Source: Gigaspora rosea (taxonomy: Eukaryota > Glomeromycota > Glomeromycetes > Diversisporales > Gigasporaceae). Taken from it: a stretch of DNA of 64,000 bases. The stretch lies in assembly GCA_003550325.1 (NCBI GenBank), contig QKWP01000114.1:75236-139235 (forward strand). Reading direction: 5' to 3'. Position 1 is the first letter of the stretch. Every line of letters starts with the position of its first letter. Below the pieces are notes generated by a model. That model saw nothing but the letters and a program-made list of their open reading frames with translations, had not been told where the DNA came from and searched no databases. This document shows, in pieces, positions 1 to 12,459 of the stretch. The position numbers were made by a program, and so were the translations under genes.

Positions 1-24
1 AATAGATTTAAATTAAGGTAAAAT

Positions 25-3000
25 CTAGTTGGTGCCCCTATGCACTTTGTGCCCCTATCACATGATTATATAGTATATAAATCACATGATCATGTAATAT
101 ATATGATCTACATATCGATGTGTAATACACTTTACTTTACTTATCGTCATATACTCATACGATTTTTTATTTATACAATACACTTTTTTCACCAAAATTT
201 CTTGCAAATATAGTCTTAAGATCCTTTTTCTTACTTGAACAAGGGTATTATTCTTTTAGAGCGGTATTATCTATATTCTTTTTGTATACAGTATACATAC
301 GCTTAAAAAACGCAGTCTCGTTCAAGGATTCGTGAATTGCAAACTACCTATTTTAAAGTAAGGTAGTGGTGTTTATTGTATTAAGTTTGACACAAAAAAG
401 CAGCAGGTAATAATATATAACAACAGTAAACTTTGAACTTGTTCAAGAATTCAATATACTTACACACCAAAGATATAAGTGCCGGTCTCCTTAAGAATTC
501 GTGAATTTTAGACTACCCTTTTTTTAAGAGTACGATAGTGGTATTTGATATATTGATTTCAACACAAGAAAGTAGCAAGTAAAAAGAATAACAAACGTTG
601 ATTTTGATTTTTGTTAAGAATTCATGGATTTTAACTTGTAGCTTGTTTTTTTTCTTGTAGTTGAACGAGTGGTACAGATCCAGTGCAGGAGGCATAAAGA
701 ACCTAAGCCTAATTTATTTTACAAGAATTTGTAGCTTTTTTTTTTGGTAGATGAATAGGCAGTTTTTAGTGTAAAATAGTTAGTATAGACAGCTCAATAC
801 TAAGTTTCGAAGAAGTAGGCAACGAAATCAAAATTAACGATAGTATGGATAGCACAATACTAAGTTTTGAAGAAATAGCTAACAAAATCGAAATTAATGA
901 AGAACAAGAGAATAGTAAAGCTAGCCAACTCTATATAGGAAAGTCATTTTTGTCATGGGATGAGGTAACCCTATTTTTAAACGAGTACTAAAAACAGCAG
1001 GGCTTTGGCTATCGCAAAGGTCATTCTAAAAAAATAATGATCGTGATGTTATGAAGCAAACATTTCTCTGTCAACTTTTGTTATAAATAAAACAGCACCA
1101 CTTGAGGAACAACATAATACACAATTATGCAGAGTAGGTTGTCCATGGTATGTTAACATTAATAAGAATGATAGTGGCTATTATACTGTTACTTCACTTG
1201 TTAATGAGCATGAAGGACACGTTTTATCCCCTGACACAGCACACTTGTTACCTCAATTTTGGAAGTTATCTGAGTTAATGCTTGATGGCATTAAGTTTTG
1301 GACATTAGAAGGGAACATAATGGCACAACAACAGTATCAATTGCTCTTAAGCAAATATAAACAGTACATTGGCAAAAAAGATTTGTATAATGCCATCAGT
1401 CAATTTCGTACCAAAAATTACTGGCACTCAATAATGCTAGTAATTTGGTGAATGATTTACTTATCAAAAAACTGATGATTCAGGCTGGGTTGTTGAATAT
1501 CAAGTGGATCCAGTAACATGAGCACTTACACACTTTTTTGGATAGAACCACATCAACTTGAATTATATGCACATTATGGATCTGTTGTCACTTACAATAA
1601 CACAGCAAAAACAAATGTTTACAACCTACCATTATCATTTTTTATAGTCGTAGAAAATAACTATAATTCAAAACCAGTCGCACAAGCATTTATTGAGGAT
1701 GAGTCATTAGAATCATATTCATGGACTCTGCACATGTTTTCTCAAGCAGTTTCTCTCCTACCACCAATTATAATTATGGATGCTGATCCAGCTATGGATG
1801 CAGCACTTGAGCAAACATATCCATCAACACAACACCTATATTGTATATGGCACATTGGTCAGAATGTTTTAAAAAATTTGAAAAATAAGTTGTCAACAGA
1901 ATATGAAAGTTTTGCTAAGGCTTTTTATCAATGTTGGAATAGACTTGAAGTTGATAATTTTGAGCGTCAATATTCTGAACTAGTTGAAAGTTATCCTATT
2001 GTACAAAAATATCTTAGGTATTTGTACAAAAGTAGGAAAGCATTGGCATAGTGTTATACGAGTTCCTATTTTACTGTAGGTATGCAATCGACAAGTCGAG
2101 TTGAAAGCATCAATAATGCCATTAAAACAAAGTTGAGTCAACGATCAGTAACATTGTTTGAAGTTAGTAAGTGTATTACAAAATTTTTACAGAAACGCCA
2201 GGCTAATAGTGAGTTCATATCATGGAAGGAGTCAATGCCACTTATATCAACGCCAAATATTTACAACACAATTTTTTCAGATGTTAATGCTAAACTTTGT
2301 ACTTTTATAACTTTACCGATTGTTAGTAAAATACGAGAACAAATGAATCTTAGTCTTTTGTATTGTGCAAAGAAATCATCCAATGATTTTCCTCTCAAAC
2401 AAGATAGCGAAGTGGACTGTGGGACATCGTGCTTAGATAAAGTCTTTGATTTACTTCAAGTAAGCACGAGCAAAATTTTCTGTGAATTTTATAGTCAAAT
2501 TGTTTTTATTTGGGAAGTGCAACATGTAAAATATCCAGATATTCCACACTTCATCTTTCTTTTATCAAATAGTAGTTACCAATGCACTTGCAAATTGGCC
2601 ATGACTTTGGGTTGGGTTTGTTGACACTTCTTTAATATTATGATTATGACTTCATCAGCAAAATTTCATATTAGCATGATCAATCGACATTAGTACAAGG
2701 ACCAATTTTACAACAGTGATGTTGACAATAGGCAATTTATTCAGCTAGGAAATTCTAATAATAATTATTATCATTTTCCTACAAAATGGACACCCAACTT
2801 AAGTATTGATATACACAAATTTTCATGTAATGAAATAGAACAAGTACAATCTCGTTTAAAAGAAAAGCAATGCTATGCTAAGGTTTTTGGACTTGCCAAA
2901 GCACTAGTAAATAAAACTATTGATTTGGAGTTGGATAAAAAGTTAATTGCACTACTAGAGGAGTTTAAGAATAATGAAATTATGCCAAGTCTTTATTCAC

Positions 3001-4279
3001 AACATCAAAATAATAAGATACAAAGGGAACTTACGCAGTAATTAGATTCTAATAGTTATGTAGAAATTAAAAATCTATCAACTAAGAAAAGGAAAGGGTG
3101 TCCACGAGGTGCACAATGTATTCTATCTAGTATTGAAGTTAATCAGTTGTAACTAAATCTAGAAGTAATAGGTGTAAGTATTGTGGTGAGCAAGGTCATA
3201 ATATAAGAAGCTGTGAAAAGAAGCATAATGATTTCGAATTAGAAAGTGATAGTTCTGATTTAGAATCAGAAAATGATAATGAAAATTTAAATGAATCAGA
3301 ATTAGAAAATGAAGAAAATCAAGTTCCAAAGCGAGCATGACATAATGATGGCTTATCCGTAGGATTGGGAACCAGAACTGTTAAATGTACATATTGTGGT
3401 GAACAAGAACACAATATAAGGCATTGTGAAAAAACAAAATGAAGCTTGAGATTTGCTAGTAATCAAGACAGGTTTATGGTAGATTAGTGGCTATCAAAGT
3501 AATTTTATGTTAGAAGGTTAACTGTACTGTCAATTTATACTTGAATACTTGCTTTTTTCTATTTTTAATTAACTTTATTAAGTAACATATTCCTAGTGCT
3601 GATGAGAATAATAATGGATGAATATAATGTTTTATAATCTGTTTTTATCACTCTTTATTATGATCGGTTAATGGGCTTATATTATTAGTTTAAAATTTCA
3701 CTCTTAGAGTTGGTAAAATTTGAGTGTTTTTTTAATTTCATTTTACATTACACAGGTTTTAGGTAGCAAAATGTTTTAAGTTGGTACTGGCATTTGCAAA
3801 TAGCATGCCAATTATATTGCAATTTGCAAATGTGATTATTGTAATTTTATTTTAAGATTTTGCTATGAATTTCTAGGGTATGTATTATATATAGTTATAT
3901 ATTATTGATTCAATTGTGCTTTAAATGGTATTAACTTGTATAATTGTCAGGTTAGATATCAACAAATTTTAAATTTTTTTATCATTGAATGGTGCTATGA
4001 TTTGAAACATACGTGCTTATGTAAATTGGTTTTCTAGAGAATGGAATTTAAGTGGATTTGGAATTTTTTAGTTAAATTAGCGTTAGGGTTAGGGTGTATA
4101 TATGATAAATTAACCCCAAAAATGGGTTTTATATATAAATTCTGAATCTACTTAAATTCTGTTTTCACCTACAATATATAAATAAAATTTGTGTAATATA
4201 TAAAATTTGTATAATATATTATATATAATAAATATATGATCATGTGATAGGGGCACAATGTGCATGGGGCACCATCTAG
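25..4279 (+). mobile_element. MULE (Mutator-like) DNA transposon, decayed, both ends present
   Basis: Terminal inverted repeats of about 42 bp bound the element: left 25-66, right 4239-4279. They read CTAGTTGGTGCCCCTATGCA on the left and, reverse-complemented, CTAGATGGTGCCCCATGCAC on the right, and agree with few differences through to the shared ATCACATGAT. Inside are fragments of a FAR1/MULE transposase on the plus strand (see 784-3442). The left subterminal zone (about 310-640) holds three degenerate direct copies of a block centred on AAGAATTCGTGAATTTTA. No convincing 8-11 bp target duplication is visible. The region 3450-4235 is non-coding, contains two TTAGGG-like units near 4082, and leads into the right repeat. 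Internal stops mean it cannot encode its own transposase. Confidence 0.85.
784..3442 (+). pseudogene. FAR1/MULE transposase pseudogene
   Basis: The family catalyses cut-and-paste transposition of Mutator-like elements. Domains follow in the expected order but in several frames. A FAR1-type zinc-binding domain lies at about 940-1260 (FLSWDEVTLFLNEY, then CPWYVN, then NEHEGH). The MULE catalytic core lies at 1518-2051 (IEPHQLELYAHYGSV; IIIMDADPAMDAAL; LYCIWHIGQNV), followed by a helical region at 2082-2560. A SWIM-type CxC...CxH signature is at about 2575-2630, and two CCHC knuckles (CKYCGEQGHNIRSCE near 3168; CTYCGEQEHNIRHCE near 3388) end the protein. In-frame stops (for example after LFLNEY near 991) and frameshifts near 1030, 1450 and 2051 kill it. 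A 60-bp tandem duplication at 782-900 repeats the acidic N-terminus. The family call is firm; the exact start is not. Confidence 0.85.
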
Positions 4280-5185
4280 TCCAGTTCTATTAATTAATAA
4301 ATTATTTAAAACAAATTTAAAAAAAATCTATAAACAATTAAAACAAAGTAATAATTTTTATTTAATTTTTTACTTACATTTTTATACAACAAAAACTTTT
4401 GCTAATAGTTTTGTATCTACTATTATAAATATATATATTTTTCTAATTATATTTATTTTTATTGTAAAATAAGAAAATTTCTTATTTAAATTACTTTATA
4501 TTTGCAAATATTAAAAAAGCAAATATTTTTTAAATTACAAAAAAATAAAACTAGATACTTATTGTATTTTTTTTATTTTTGAAATAGAATTATTATTTAA
4601 TTTAATAATAAGAATAAAATGGATTTCTACAAAAATAAACATTAATTAGGTTGTTAACAGGTATTTTAAACCTTACAAAATCATTATATTTTCTATTTGC
4701 TTTTAGATTTATATATACAATTAGCAATTATAGGTGTTAAGAATAGTTATTGTTTTTCTGTCATTATTTATTACTAGACAAAAAATTACAAATTAGTGTT
4801 ATACAACTTTATAATTCTATTTATATTTGAAAAAAAATATAAATATGTGCAGAATTTATATTTTATATAAATGATGATATATTGTGATCTAGCTATCAAA
4901 ATTGAATAATTTTATACTAATTAGTTCATCTCGATAAGATAAATAGAATAGTACAAAAAACAACTAATTCTGACTGCTAGATTACAAAATATATTGATTG
5001 ACTACAATACTTCAACTTTCCTATATAATAGCTAAATAAAAAATATAAAGTTATCACATAATCTTAAAATTTTGCTCAAAAATCTGATTTTGAACTCGAT
5101 TCAAATACAATAAAGTTTAATAACTATGAATAAGGTGGATATGGGTATTATGGCACACTAACAATTATGACGCACATGAAATATC

Positions 5186-5294
5186 TTGTAATTCAGCAAT
5201 TAGAATCAGATGATTTTACTACCATTCAATTTGCCTCGATGAAACGAATTGAATGGTAGTAAAATTATCTGATCTAATTACTGAATCACAAGAA
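5186..5294. repeat. Palindromic MITE-like repeat
   Basis: Two arms pair across a loop near 5235-5245: TTGTAATTCAGCAATTAGAA on the left is answered by TCTAATTACTGAATCACAAG on the right, with ACTACCATTCAAT / ATTGAATGGTAGT nearer the apex. The apex CTCGATGAAACGAAT resembles the TCTCATTGAGACGAATT core seen in other hairpins of this window. It is short, has no coding capacity and is probably a non-autonomous element relic. Confidence 0.7.
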
Positions 5295-5739
5295 ATTGAT
5301 GCCTAAATAAATAAATAAAATATTTAATTTTTAAGCTTTAATAAAAACCTAATCGTAGAATGTTAATAGTGGCTTTTTTATTAAGTAAATCAACCTTCAT
5401 TATTAAGACAATTTTGATCATTATAATAAATTCTACTTATCTCTAAATTTTCATAAAAATTGAATAATTTTTTACTAATAGACATTTGTAAAAAAAACTT
5501 ATTGCATCATAATAGATTCTTTGGGTACAAAAATGTATTTTATAAAAATCAGTTAATAAAAAATTATCTGATTTTTATGAAAATTTAGAGATAAGTAGAA
5601 GATATAACGATGAATAAAATTATCTTACTAATAAAGGTCGATTTACTTAATAAAAAATTTTCTAACAACACATCAAATTTATTTTTTTAAGTCTTTTAAA
5701 ATTTAATCTTTTATTGCTTGTAACTTGTGAAATGGTGAT

Positions 5740-6012
5740 TAGAATAAAAATTGATTTAGGTACTATTCAACTCATCTTATTGAGACAAATCAAATAGTAC
5801 CAAAAATGTTCAATTCTAATTACTAGACCACGATATATCTTGTGTGCGTCATATTTGTAAATGTATAATAATTTGTTGATTTTTTAGCTTTTATTTTAAT
5901 TTGCAATATCATGAGATCTAGTAATTAGAATCAAACGATTTTGGTACTATTAGATTTGTCTTGATGTAACGAATCGAATAATACCAAAAATGTTTGATTT
6001 TGATTCTTAAAT
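5740..6012. repeat. Two further hairpin repeats of the same type
   Basis: One copy at about 5740-5840 has the arms TTAGGTACTATT / AATAGTACC and the apex CATCTTATTGAGAC. A second at about 5905-6012 has the arms GAATCAAACGATTTTGGTAC / ATACCAAAAATGTTTGATTT and the apex GTCTTGATGTAACGAATC. Both end in sequence like ATCATGAGATCTAGTAATTA. They share the apex logic with 5186-5294 and with the 32.7-33.2 kb cluster. Confidence 0.6.
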
Positions 6013-6098
6013 CATGTGATACTGGCCATAAAAGTTAGCTGCACTATAATACTTATACTCACCTTATATTATTTCTAAAGCTACAAATGAAAGTGATA

Positions 6099-6277
6099 CA
6101 GTCAGACCTTTCTAATTGCATAGCATTGGGACCATAGTAAAAATTTTCAAAAATATACATTTAGAGAGGTGAAAATCTATAAGTGTTATATTAAGTTGGG
6201 CTGAAAAAATGTTATGCATTTAGGGGATTTTACTTAGATATGCATTTAGAGAGGTTGTATTTAGGGAGGTCTGACTG
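6099..6277. mobile_element. Pogo-like MITE, 179 bp
   Basis: It begins CAGTCAGACCTTTCTAATTG and ends with the inverted GGGAGGTCTGACTG, flanked on both sides by TA (6097-6098 and 6278-6279). A TA duplication and CAGTC ends fit the Tc1/mariner-pogo superfamily. There is no coding capacity. Four related copies with the same ends lie elsewhere in the window. Confidence 0.8.
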
Positions 6278-6279
6278 TA

Positions 6280-7738
6280 ATAATTTAATAAATACTGGCA
6301 AAATAAATTAAACAGCTAATAAATGTTCAGGTTGAATCTACAATAAATTAGGTTTCATTTGCACTCTATTTGTTTTACTTTATAGTATCTCTGATAAACT
6401 TATTTTGCTTCATATCACTTTTAATATAGTTATAATTGATTAATAATTAAATATAAGGTGCTATATTGATCAATATAGATTAAATAGATTATATCTATAT
6501 TCAGAAATCCCAAATTTGAAAAAACACTGACTGACAACTTATTTCTTATTACTAAAAATACAAAAGTTTGACTACTAAATATATTAGTTTTAAAATTAGA
6601 CTATAATTACTGAATATAATCTCTATATTAAAACACTATTATCTAAAAGAGTTGTCTAAAGCCATGTACCTACATGATATTTTGTATAAATAAACCAAAT
6701 AGAGTTGCAAAATTTTGTTTACACAGATCAGTCTAAAGAAGTCAAAAAAACAAAAAAAATGCAAGAATATAAAAACAGTATTTTAAACCCATCTTGGGCC
6801 AATAATAAAAAATTTGGGAAGGTAATTTTATTTATATTGTTTCTAACCCTAACCCAACCCCAACCCCAATACTAAACAGTCTCTGATATAAATTTTAACT
6901 AACTAAAATTTCAAAAAATTACATGGGTACATGACTTTAGCCATCTCTCTAAAAAGACAATTGCATATCATAAAAATTTTACATATATAATATTTTTATT
7001 TAAATATTTAGTTATATAATACTATTTAGTCAAATATTTAGATATTTAGTCAAATTAGAATTCTAATATTTAGAGATACCAAAATGTTTAAATTTTTGAT
7101 AAAATAGCATATTTCAGCTAACAACACTATTTATGATACTAATTAATTGATTTAACAATAAAATAATCAAAATACAATATTTATCCAAAAAAAAACCAAA
7201 TAATAATAATTAAGCTAAAAACAAAATATAATATCGAAAAAGAATATCATTTTTACACAAAAACGAATAAGTACCCAGTTCTTTATTTTTTATCTTACAT
7301 TCTCTACTTCATATACAAAATCTTAAATGCACATTCCAAATAACAAAATAAATAAATCATCATAGCAAAATAACAGATTCTAATAAATCAAATAAATTAC
7401 AAAAAATATCAAGAATCTAAGTACAAATTCAAATCTATCATATACAATTAAAGATAAGATAACAAAGAAAATAAACAAACTTCTAGCAAATAGCCAAATG
7501 CATGACTTGTTCCTTCTAAAAATGAATAAACAAAAATCATACATCTACTAAAAAAGATTTTGTAAAAATCAGCATAGTGACACTGGTATTAACTTGTACA
7601 TAAACTAAAATTAATGGAAAAAAGAAATGTCTGTAATACCTTCTAAATCTTGTTTACTACATCACTAAAATTTGCAAGCTAAATAGTATTAATGTGTAAT
7701 AGTTAAAATATATATTGATTACTATCCACACTATCAAT
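6280..7738. other. Non-coding AT-rich stretch
   Basis: Nothing gene-like was found. A telomere-like run (AACCCTAACCCAACCCCAAC) sits near 6845 but is only about 20 bp and is embedded in ordinary sequence. Near 7515-7595 is one degenerate end of the CCAGTAC repeat family that bounds 17823-20987. Confidence 0.5.
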
Positions 7739-7854
7739 TTTATCGATTTAGATAGTGATCAATTTTTATAGATTTAGATAGTGATCAATTTTTATCGATT
7801 TAGATAGTAATTGATTTTTATCGATTTAGATGTTAATCAATTTTTATCGTTTGG
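7739..7854. repeat. Short tandem repeat, about 27 bp unit, four copies
   Basis: Four head-to-tail copies of a unit like ATCGATTTAGATAGTGATCA followed by ATTTTT. The copies diverge slightly (TAGATTTAGATAGTG; TTAGATAGTAATTG; TTAGATGTTAATC). The unit itself is partly palindromic. Confidence 0.75.
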
Positions 7855-7859
7855 TGCAC

Positions 7860-9920
7860 ATATGCAGTTGGTAGAGAAAATTTTTTTGCAGATACATGGA
7901 ATAATCAACAACATACTATAATAATTACTCAATTTTTTTAATTTATTAATCATTTTTTTATAACATGATTTCATAATTATACAATTTTTTTAATTTTTAT
8001 AGTACGATTAGTTACAAATAAAAAAAACAACCAAACTTAAACTATTATATAATGAATATATTCACTATACTGTTATATATTATGACTAGTGATGCCGCTA
8101 AATTTGATTTTTGAAAAAGGCCTGTTTCGTCTTCATTAAAGAAAATTAAGATTTTTTATAAAGAAGAGCAAATAAAATTTATATAGATATGTTCCTTATA
8201 ATTTTGTCTATTCAAAAAAGTAAGAAATAATTTCGTCTTTTAAGTAAAATAGAACAAAAACAATTTCATCTTAAAATTTTAATTTTGGGTTTTAAAACCT
8301 GAAATAATTATGTATAATTACAACTGCTATTACCAAGCTGCCTAAATGCAATGTATTGATAACAAGATCCAAGAATGATGATACTGAAGGTTCAAACAAC
8401 AACACACGAGACCCACCAACAAAAACCACAACAACGACACCAAAATGACATACAAAGCTAAATCTAAAAACAAAAAAATTACCATAAATGTCCAAAAATA
8501 AGCTACTATCTACCCTCTAATTTTTTTAAAAATTTTAAAAAATTTGTTAGCAGTTGCTATATATAAAACTTTTTTTTATTAAGTGAACTTCAAAAAGTTC
8601 AATTAAGTAAAGTTGTTCAGTGCATCAAAATACATTTACAGTAAAAATTTAGCGCCATTTGGACAACTTTTTATTAGTACATTTTTAATTTTTTCGAAAA
8701 CTTTAATATTTCGACTTTAAGACACATACGGTAGTTCAAAAAATTAAAACAAACAAAGAAACAAACAAAGAAAGAGAAACTACTAATTTTACAACACTAA
8801 GACAAATGATGAATTATATATATGAAGAGTCAACAAAGGTACCAAAGCAATTACCAGGTTTTTTAGCAAAACAACTCCTAGAAAAGAATTAGCCCAAAGC
8901 CTTCATTAACTAGCGAAGCCTGAAATCACCAATGAAAACCTGAACTTCCACAAACAATGGCACAAAAATAGCAAAAATCTGAAATCACTAACAACACTAA
9001 AACGATGAAAGCTCATGTTCATTGAATTCTATAAACAATAGTACTAGAACAACAAAAGCCCAGAATCTTTATATTCTATAAACGATTGTACTGGAACGAC
9101 AAACCCCAAAATCTCTATAATAATAGTACCAAAATGATGAAAGCTCATTGTCTCACATTCTATAAATAATGGTATACCACTAACTAAGCACACAAAAGTT
9201 GTTAGTTCAAGCTAAAAAAGGATAAAATAGAAAAAAAAGCAACTAACAGAACCACTTATTTCACAAGATCCAGTTCTAAATCTTCAAATTCAGTATTCTG
9301 CAAGAGCTGGTTCCAATCTCTATCTGGTTTTCTAGTGAAACAAATCTGTAAAAGAAAGAAAGTTTAAAATAAGGAAAATAAACAAGCAAACAATAAAAAA
9401 TATTATGAGATCCCGGTTCCAGGAAGCAAAAAAAAAAAAACCTATTTATAAAATTCTGATACTAGCAACAAAAGAAAGTTATACGAGTTCAATACAGGCA
9501 GCAGACTGGCAGCAGCAACACCAGACTAGTAATGTAATGATAGCACTAGTAATGTAATGACTTCACCAGCATTGACTAAATCCTGTAACCAGAAAGAAAA
9601 AAAGTTAGTTAACTAAAGCAAAAAAAATAACATAGAAAAAAACTGATGATTGATATATGGTATGACATAGATCATAAATTAAGTCTTAACAATAAAGAAT
9701 GTACTATAAATTCAAAAATTTGCTAAGTTTAAATTTTAAATAATTGGTAACCATTAATTGTTATATATTGACTTGAATCAATTCGATAATAATCAATTGC
9801 AAATGCATGACAATTTATATCTATTAATCGATAGTTATCAATTATTGATATCTATGATTTTACAACTTTACTATTAATATTTATTATTATATTTTAATCA
9901 ATATAAATCGATTTTTTGTT
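7860..9920. other. Non-coding stretch, no gene recognised
   Basis: Only short chance reading frames occur. Between about 8930 and 9190 a loosely repeated phrase (TCTATAAACAATAGTAC...AAAGCTCATG...) appears several times, suggesting a decayed internal duplication. No family is recognised. Confidence 0.4.
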
Positions 9921-9921
9921 A

Positions 9922-10169
9922 TATGAGGTCTTTGCTAGGAAAACTATAGTTAGAGACTATTTAGATTTTGACAATAAAATTTGAAATTGCTAGCTATCTA
10001 TTAATCCAATTTGAATAAAGTTTTTTTTATTTTATAAAGCTTAAATAGCTTTATAAAGTAAAAAAAAGTTTATTCAAATTGGATTAATAGATAGCTAGCA
10101 ATTTCAAATTTTATTGTCAAATCTAAATAGTCTCTAACTGTAGTTTTTCTAGCAAAGACCTCATATATT
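9922..10169. repeat. Near-perfect foldback element, about 248 bp
   Basis: The left arm beginning TATGAGGTCTTTGCTAGGAA is matched almost base for base by the right arm ending GCAAAGACCTCATA. Each arm is about 110 bp around a short AT-rich centre near 10040. Few mismatches means it is young or maintained. It is probably a MITE; the flanking TA could be the target site but is not decisive in this AT-rich context. Confidence 0.85.
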
Positions 10170-10269
10170 GATGATTATTAGGTTAAAAAATTTTATGATG
10201 TATTATGGTAGGTATATAAAACTGAGGGTATTAAGTTGTCTTACTTTTGCTCTTTTTTGGTCAATTTCG

Positions 10270-10660
10270 CTAATGCTTCATATAAAGTGCGGTTATAGAT
10301 TCAACTAATCCATTGGTTTGTGGGTGGTAAAGTATAGATATTAGATGTTCAATATCAAAGTTTTTTGTTAAAAACTTTATTACTTCATTATTGAAATGGA
10401 AACCTCGATCTGAAATCATATATGCAGAGCATCCATGTTTACAACCAATTTTATTAAAATTAAAATGGGCGGTTTCCTGGGCATCTGCAGTTGGTACTGC
10501 TTTGGCTTCCAACTATTTCATAATATAATTGATGGTGATGATTATATACTGATTCCCTTTTGTGGTTACAGGTAATGGTCCAACAAAACCAATTCCAATT
10601 TTGTAAAATAGGACATGAATTCTATATTTTTCACGCCGTTAACATTCATCACAGGTTTGT
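10270..10660 (-). pseudogene. Ty3/gypsy integrase fragment
   Basis: The frame at 10270-10512 carries the integrase core: KAVPTADAQETAHF, then ISDRGFHFNNEVIKFL and YHPQTNGLVE, which are the hallmark DRG-HF and HPQTNG-E blocks. Just upstream (10513-10660, minus) the reading continues as IGIGFVGPLPVTTKGNQYII with a stop before LEAKAV. A possible remnant of the zinc-binding finger lies near 10620-10670. The family integrates cDNA into the genome; this copy is dead, being short, truncated after NGLVE and with an in-frame stop. Confidence 0.85.
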
Positions 10661-10943
10661 CATACATTTGGGACCAATAATATTATTTTGAATCTTTTTA
10701 AAATCTTTTCAGTACCTAGGTGTACTCCTAATGGAAGGTCATAGGTTAAGTAGAGGATAACTTCTACTTTGTATTCTTGTATTATGCGTACCAGTTTGTT
10801 TCGCATTTTCTTTCTATGATCTTTCTTGTATAATAAATGGTGATATATAATGATAAATTTACTCTTTGATTCTAATTGTTTCCTTTATTTGTTAATAAAT
10901 TGTGTTGTGTATTGGGCTTTTCTAGAAAGGTTTTGATTTAATT

Positions 10944-12459
10944 TAGGGTTCCTACAAACCGGATCAAATCAAACTTTAGGTCAGATTTGGGTTTGATTTG
11001 ATTTGAAATCAAACCCAAACCCAAACTATGATTAAAAAAAATATTTGAGTTTGATTTGAAGCAAACTTTTTAGTTAAATTTGAGTTTGGTTTGAATTTGA
11101 GTTTGAAGTTTGCAAACTAGTTTGAGTTTGAATAATATAAATATAATTTTATATTTTATTTGATAATCCGCCAGTCAACTAGAGAGTGATCATATGAAAA
11201 TCACTATAGGCGAAATGTGGCGTGCTTCCATCTAAAACTTTTTTCTTACTAAGTTAACGATACATGCCCACTAATTGAAAATTGTAGAGCTCGTCGAGAC
11301 GCATCTAACGGTGGTTAGATCATCCAAATCGGCCCAGTGGATGGCGAGATATCGTCAAAAAACGATTGGCCGACTATATAAAATCTCTATATTGTTTACA
11401 TAGAGATTTTATATAGTCGGCCAATCGTTTTTCAACGATATCTCGCCATCCAGTGGGCCGATTTGGATGATCTAACCACCATTAGGTGCATCTCGACGAG
11501 CTCTACGACTTTCAATTAGTGGATAAGTATCGTTAACTTAGTAAGAAAAAAAGATTTAGATGGAAGACGCCACATTTCGCCTATAGTGATTTTCATATGT
11601 AATCTGCATCTGAGTTTTATATAGTCAGCCAATCGTTTTTTGATGATATCTCGCCATCCACTGGGCCAATTTGGATGATCTAACCACCGTTAGATGCGTC
11701 TCGACGAGCTCTACAACTTTCAATTAGTGGACAAGTATCGTTAACTTAGTAATTAAAAATGTTTTAGATGGAAGAACGTCACATTTCGCTTATAGTGATT
11801 TTCATATGTAATCTGATCACTAAGTTTTATATAGTCGGCCAATCATTTTTGAAGATATCTCGCCATCCACCAGGCCGATTTAGATGATCTAACCATCGTT
11901 AGATGCGTCTCGATGAGCTCTACAACTTTCAATTAGTGGACATGTATTGTTAACTTAGTAAGAAAAAATGTTTTATATGGAAGTACGTCACATTTCGTCT
12001 ATAGTGATTTTCATATGTAATCTTTTATATAGTCGGCCAATCGTTTTTTGACGATATCACGCCATCCACCAGGCCGATTTAGATGATCTAACCACCGTTA
12101 GATGCGTCTCGACGAGCTCTACAACTTTCAATTAGTGGACATGTATCATTAACTTAGTAAGAAAAAAGTTTTAAATGTAAGCACGCCACATTTCGCCTAT
12201 GATCACTCTCCAGTTGACAGACTGATTATCATTTAAAATATAAAAATATATATATGTCATTCAAACTCAAACTAGTTTGCAAACTTCAAATCAAACTCAA
12301 ATCAAACTTAGTATAGTATTTGGGTTTGGTTTGAATTTGATTATTTTTTATTTGAATTTGGGTTTGATCTCAAACTTTATAAAATTTATAGTTTGAGTTT
12401 GGTTTGATTTGGGGTTTGATCAAACTCAAATCAAACCCGGATCAAACTTCGGAACCCTA
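10944..12459. mobile_element. hAT-type non-autonomous element with 8-bp target duplication
   Basis: The ends are TAGGGTTCC (10944) and GGAACCCTA (to 12459). Both are flanked by the identical 8-mer ATTTAATT (10936-10943 and 12460-12467). An 8-bp duplication with TAGGG-type ends fits hAT. Both subterminal zones (10955-11140 and 12265-12445) are packed with degenerate, mostly inverted copies of a TTTGATTTGAGTTTG-like motif. Such subterminal repeats are where hAT transposases are known to bind. The centre is occupied by another foldback element (11160-12232). There is no coding capacity. It inserted into the Ty3 pol sequence, so it is younger than that element. Confidence 0.85.
11160..12232. mobile_element. 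Foldback element, TTGATAATCC family, with five internal modules
   Basis: The ends are inverted: TTGATAATCCGCCAGTCAAC at 11160, and TGATAATCAGTCTGTCAACT read from 12231 on the other strand. Inside, one minus-oriented and four plus-oriented copies of a ~90-bp block occur at about 11270-11360, 11430-11520, 11640-11735, 11845-11940 and 12040-12140. Each runs from a GCCATCCA-like stretch through GATTTGGATGATCTAACCAC and TCTCGACGAGCTCTACA to TTTCAATTAGTGG. The first two form a very long near-perfect hairpin centred at about 11395. A related but shortened copy is at 39659-40177. Confidence 0.85.

Larger units (their letters stand above)
4280..6096. other. Non-coding AT-rich stretch with small palindromic repeats
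   Basis: No plausible protein or RNA gene is seen. The stretch 4300-5150 is AT-rich with low-complexity runs. From 5150 to 6010 it holds three related hairpin-type repeats, annotated separately. Confidence 0.6.

Noticed and set aside
25..4279. 8-11 bp target duplication for the MULE
   Set aside because: Flanks AGGTAAAAT and TCCAGTTCT do not match; it may have been lost, or the true ends differ by a few bases.
7739..7854. CRISPR-like regularly spaced repeats
   Set aside because: Units are contiguous, diverged and without unique spacers; the window is eukaryotic and no cas genes are present.
8292..8495. 67-codon Val-rich minus-strand frame
   Set aside because: Low complexity, no motif and no extension into neighbouring exons; chance is more likely.
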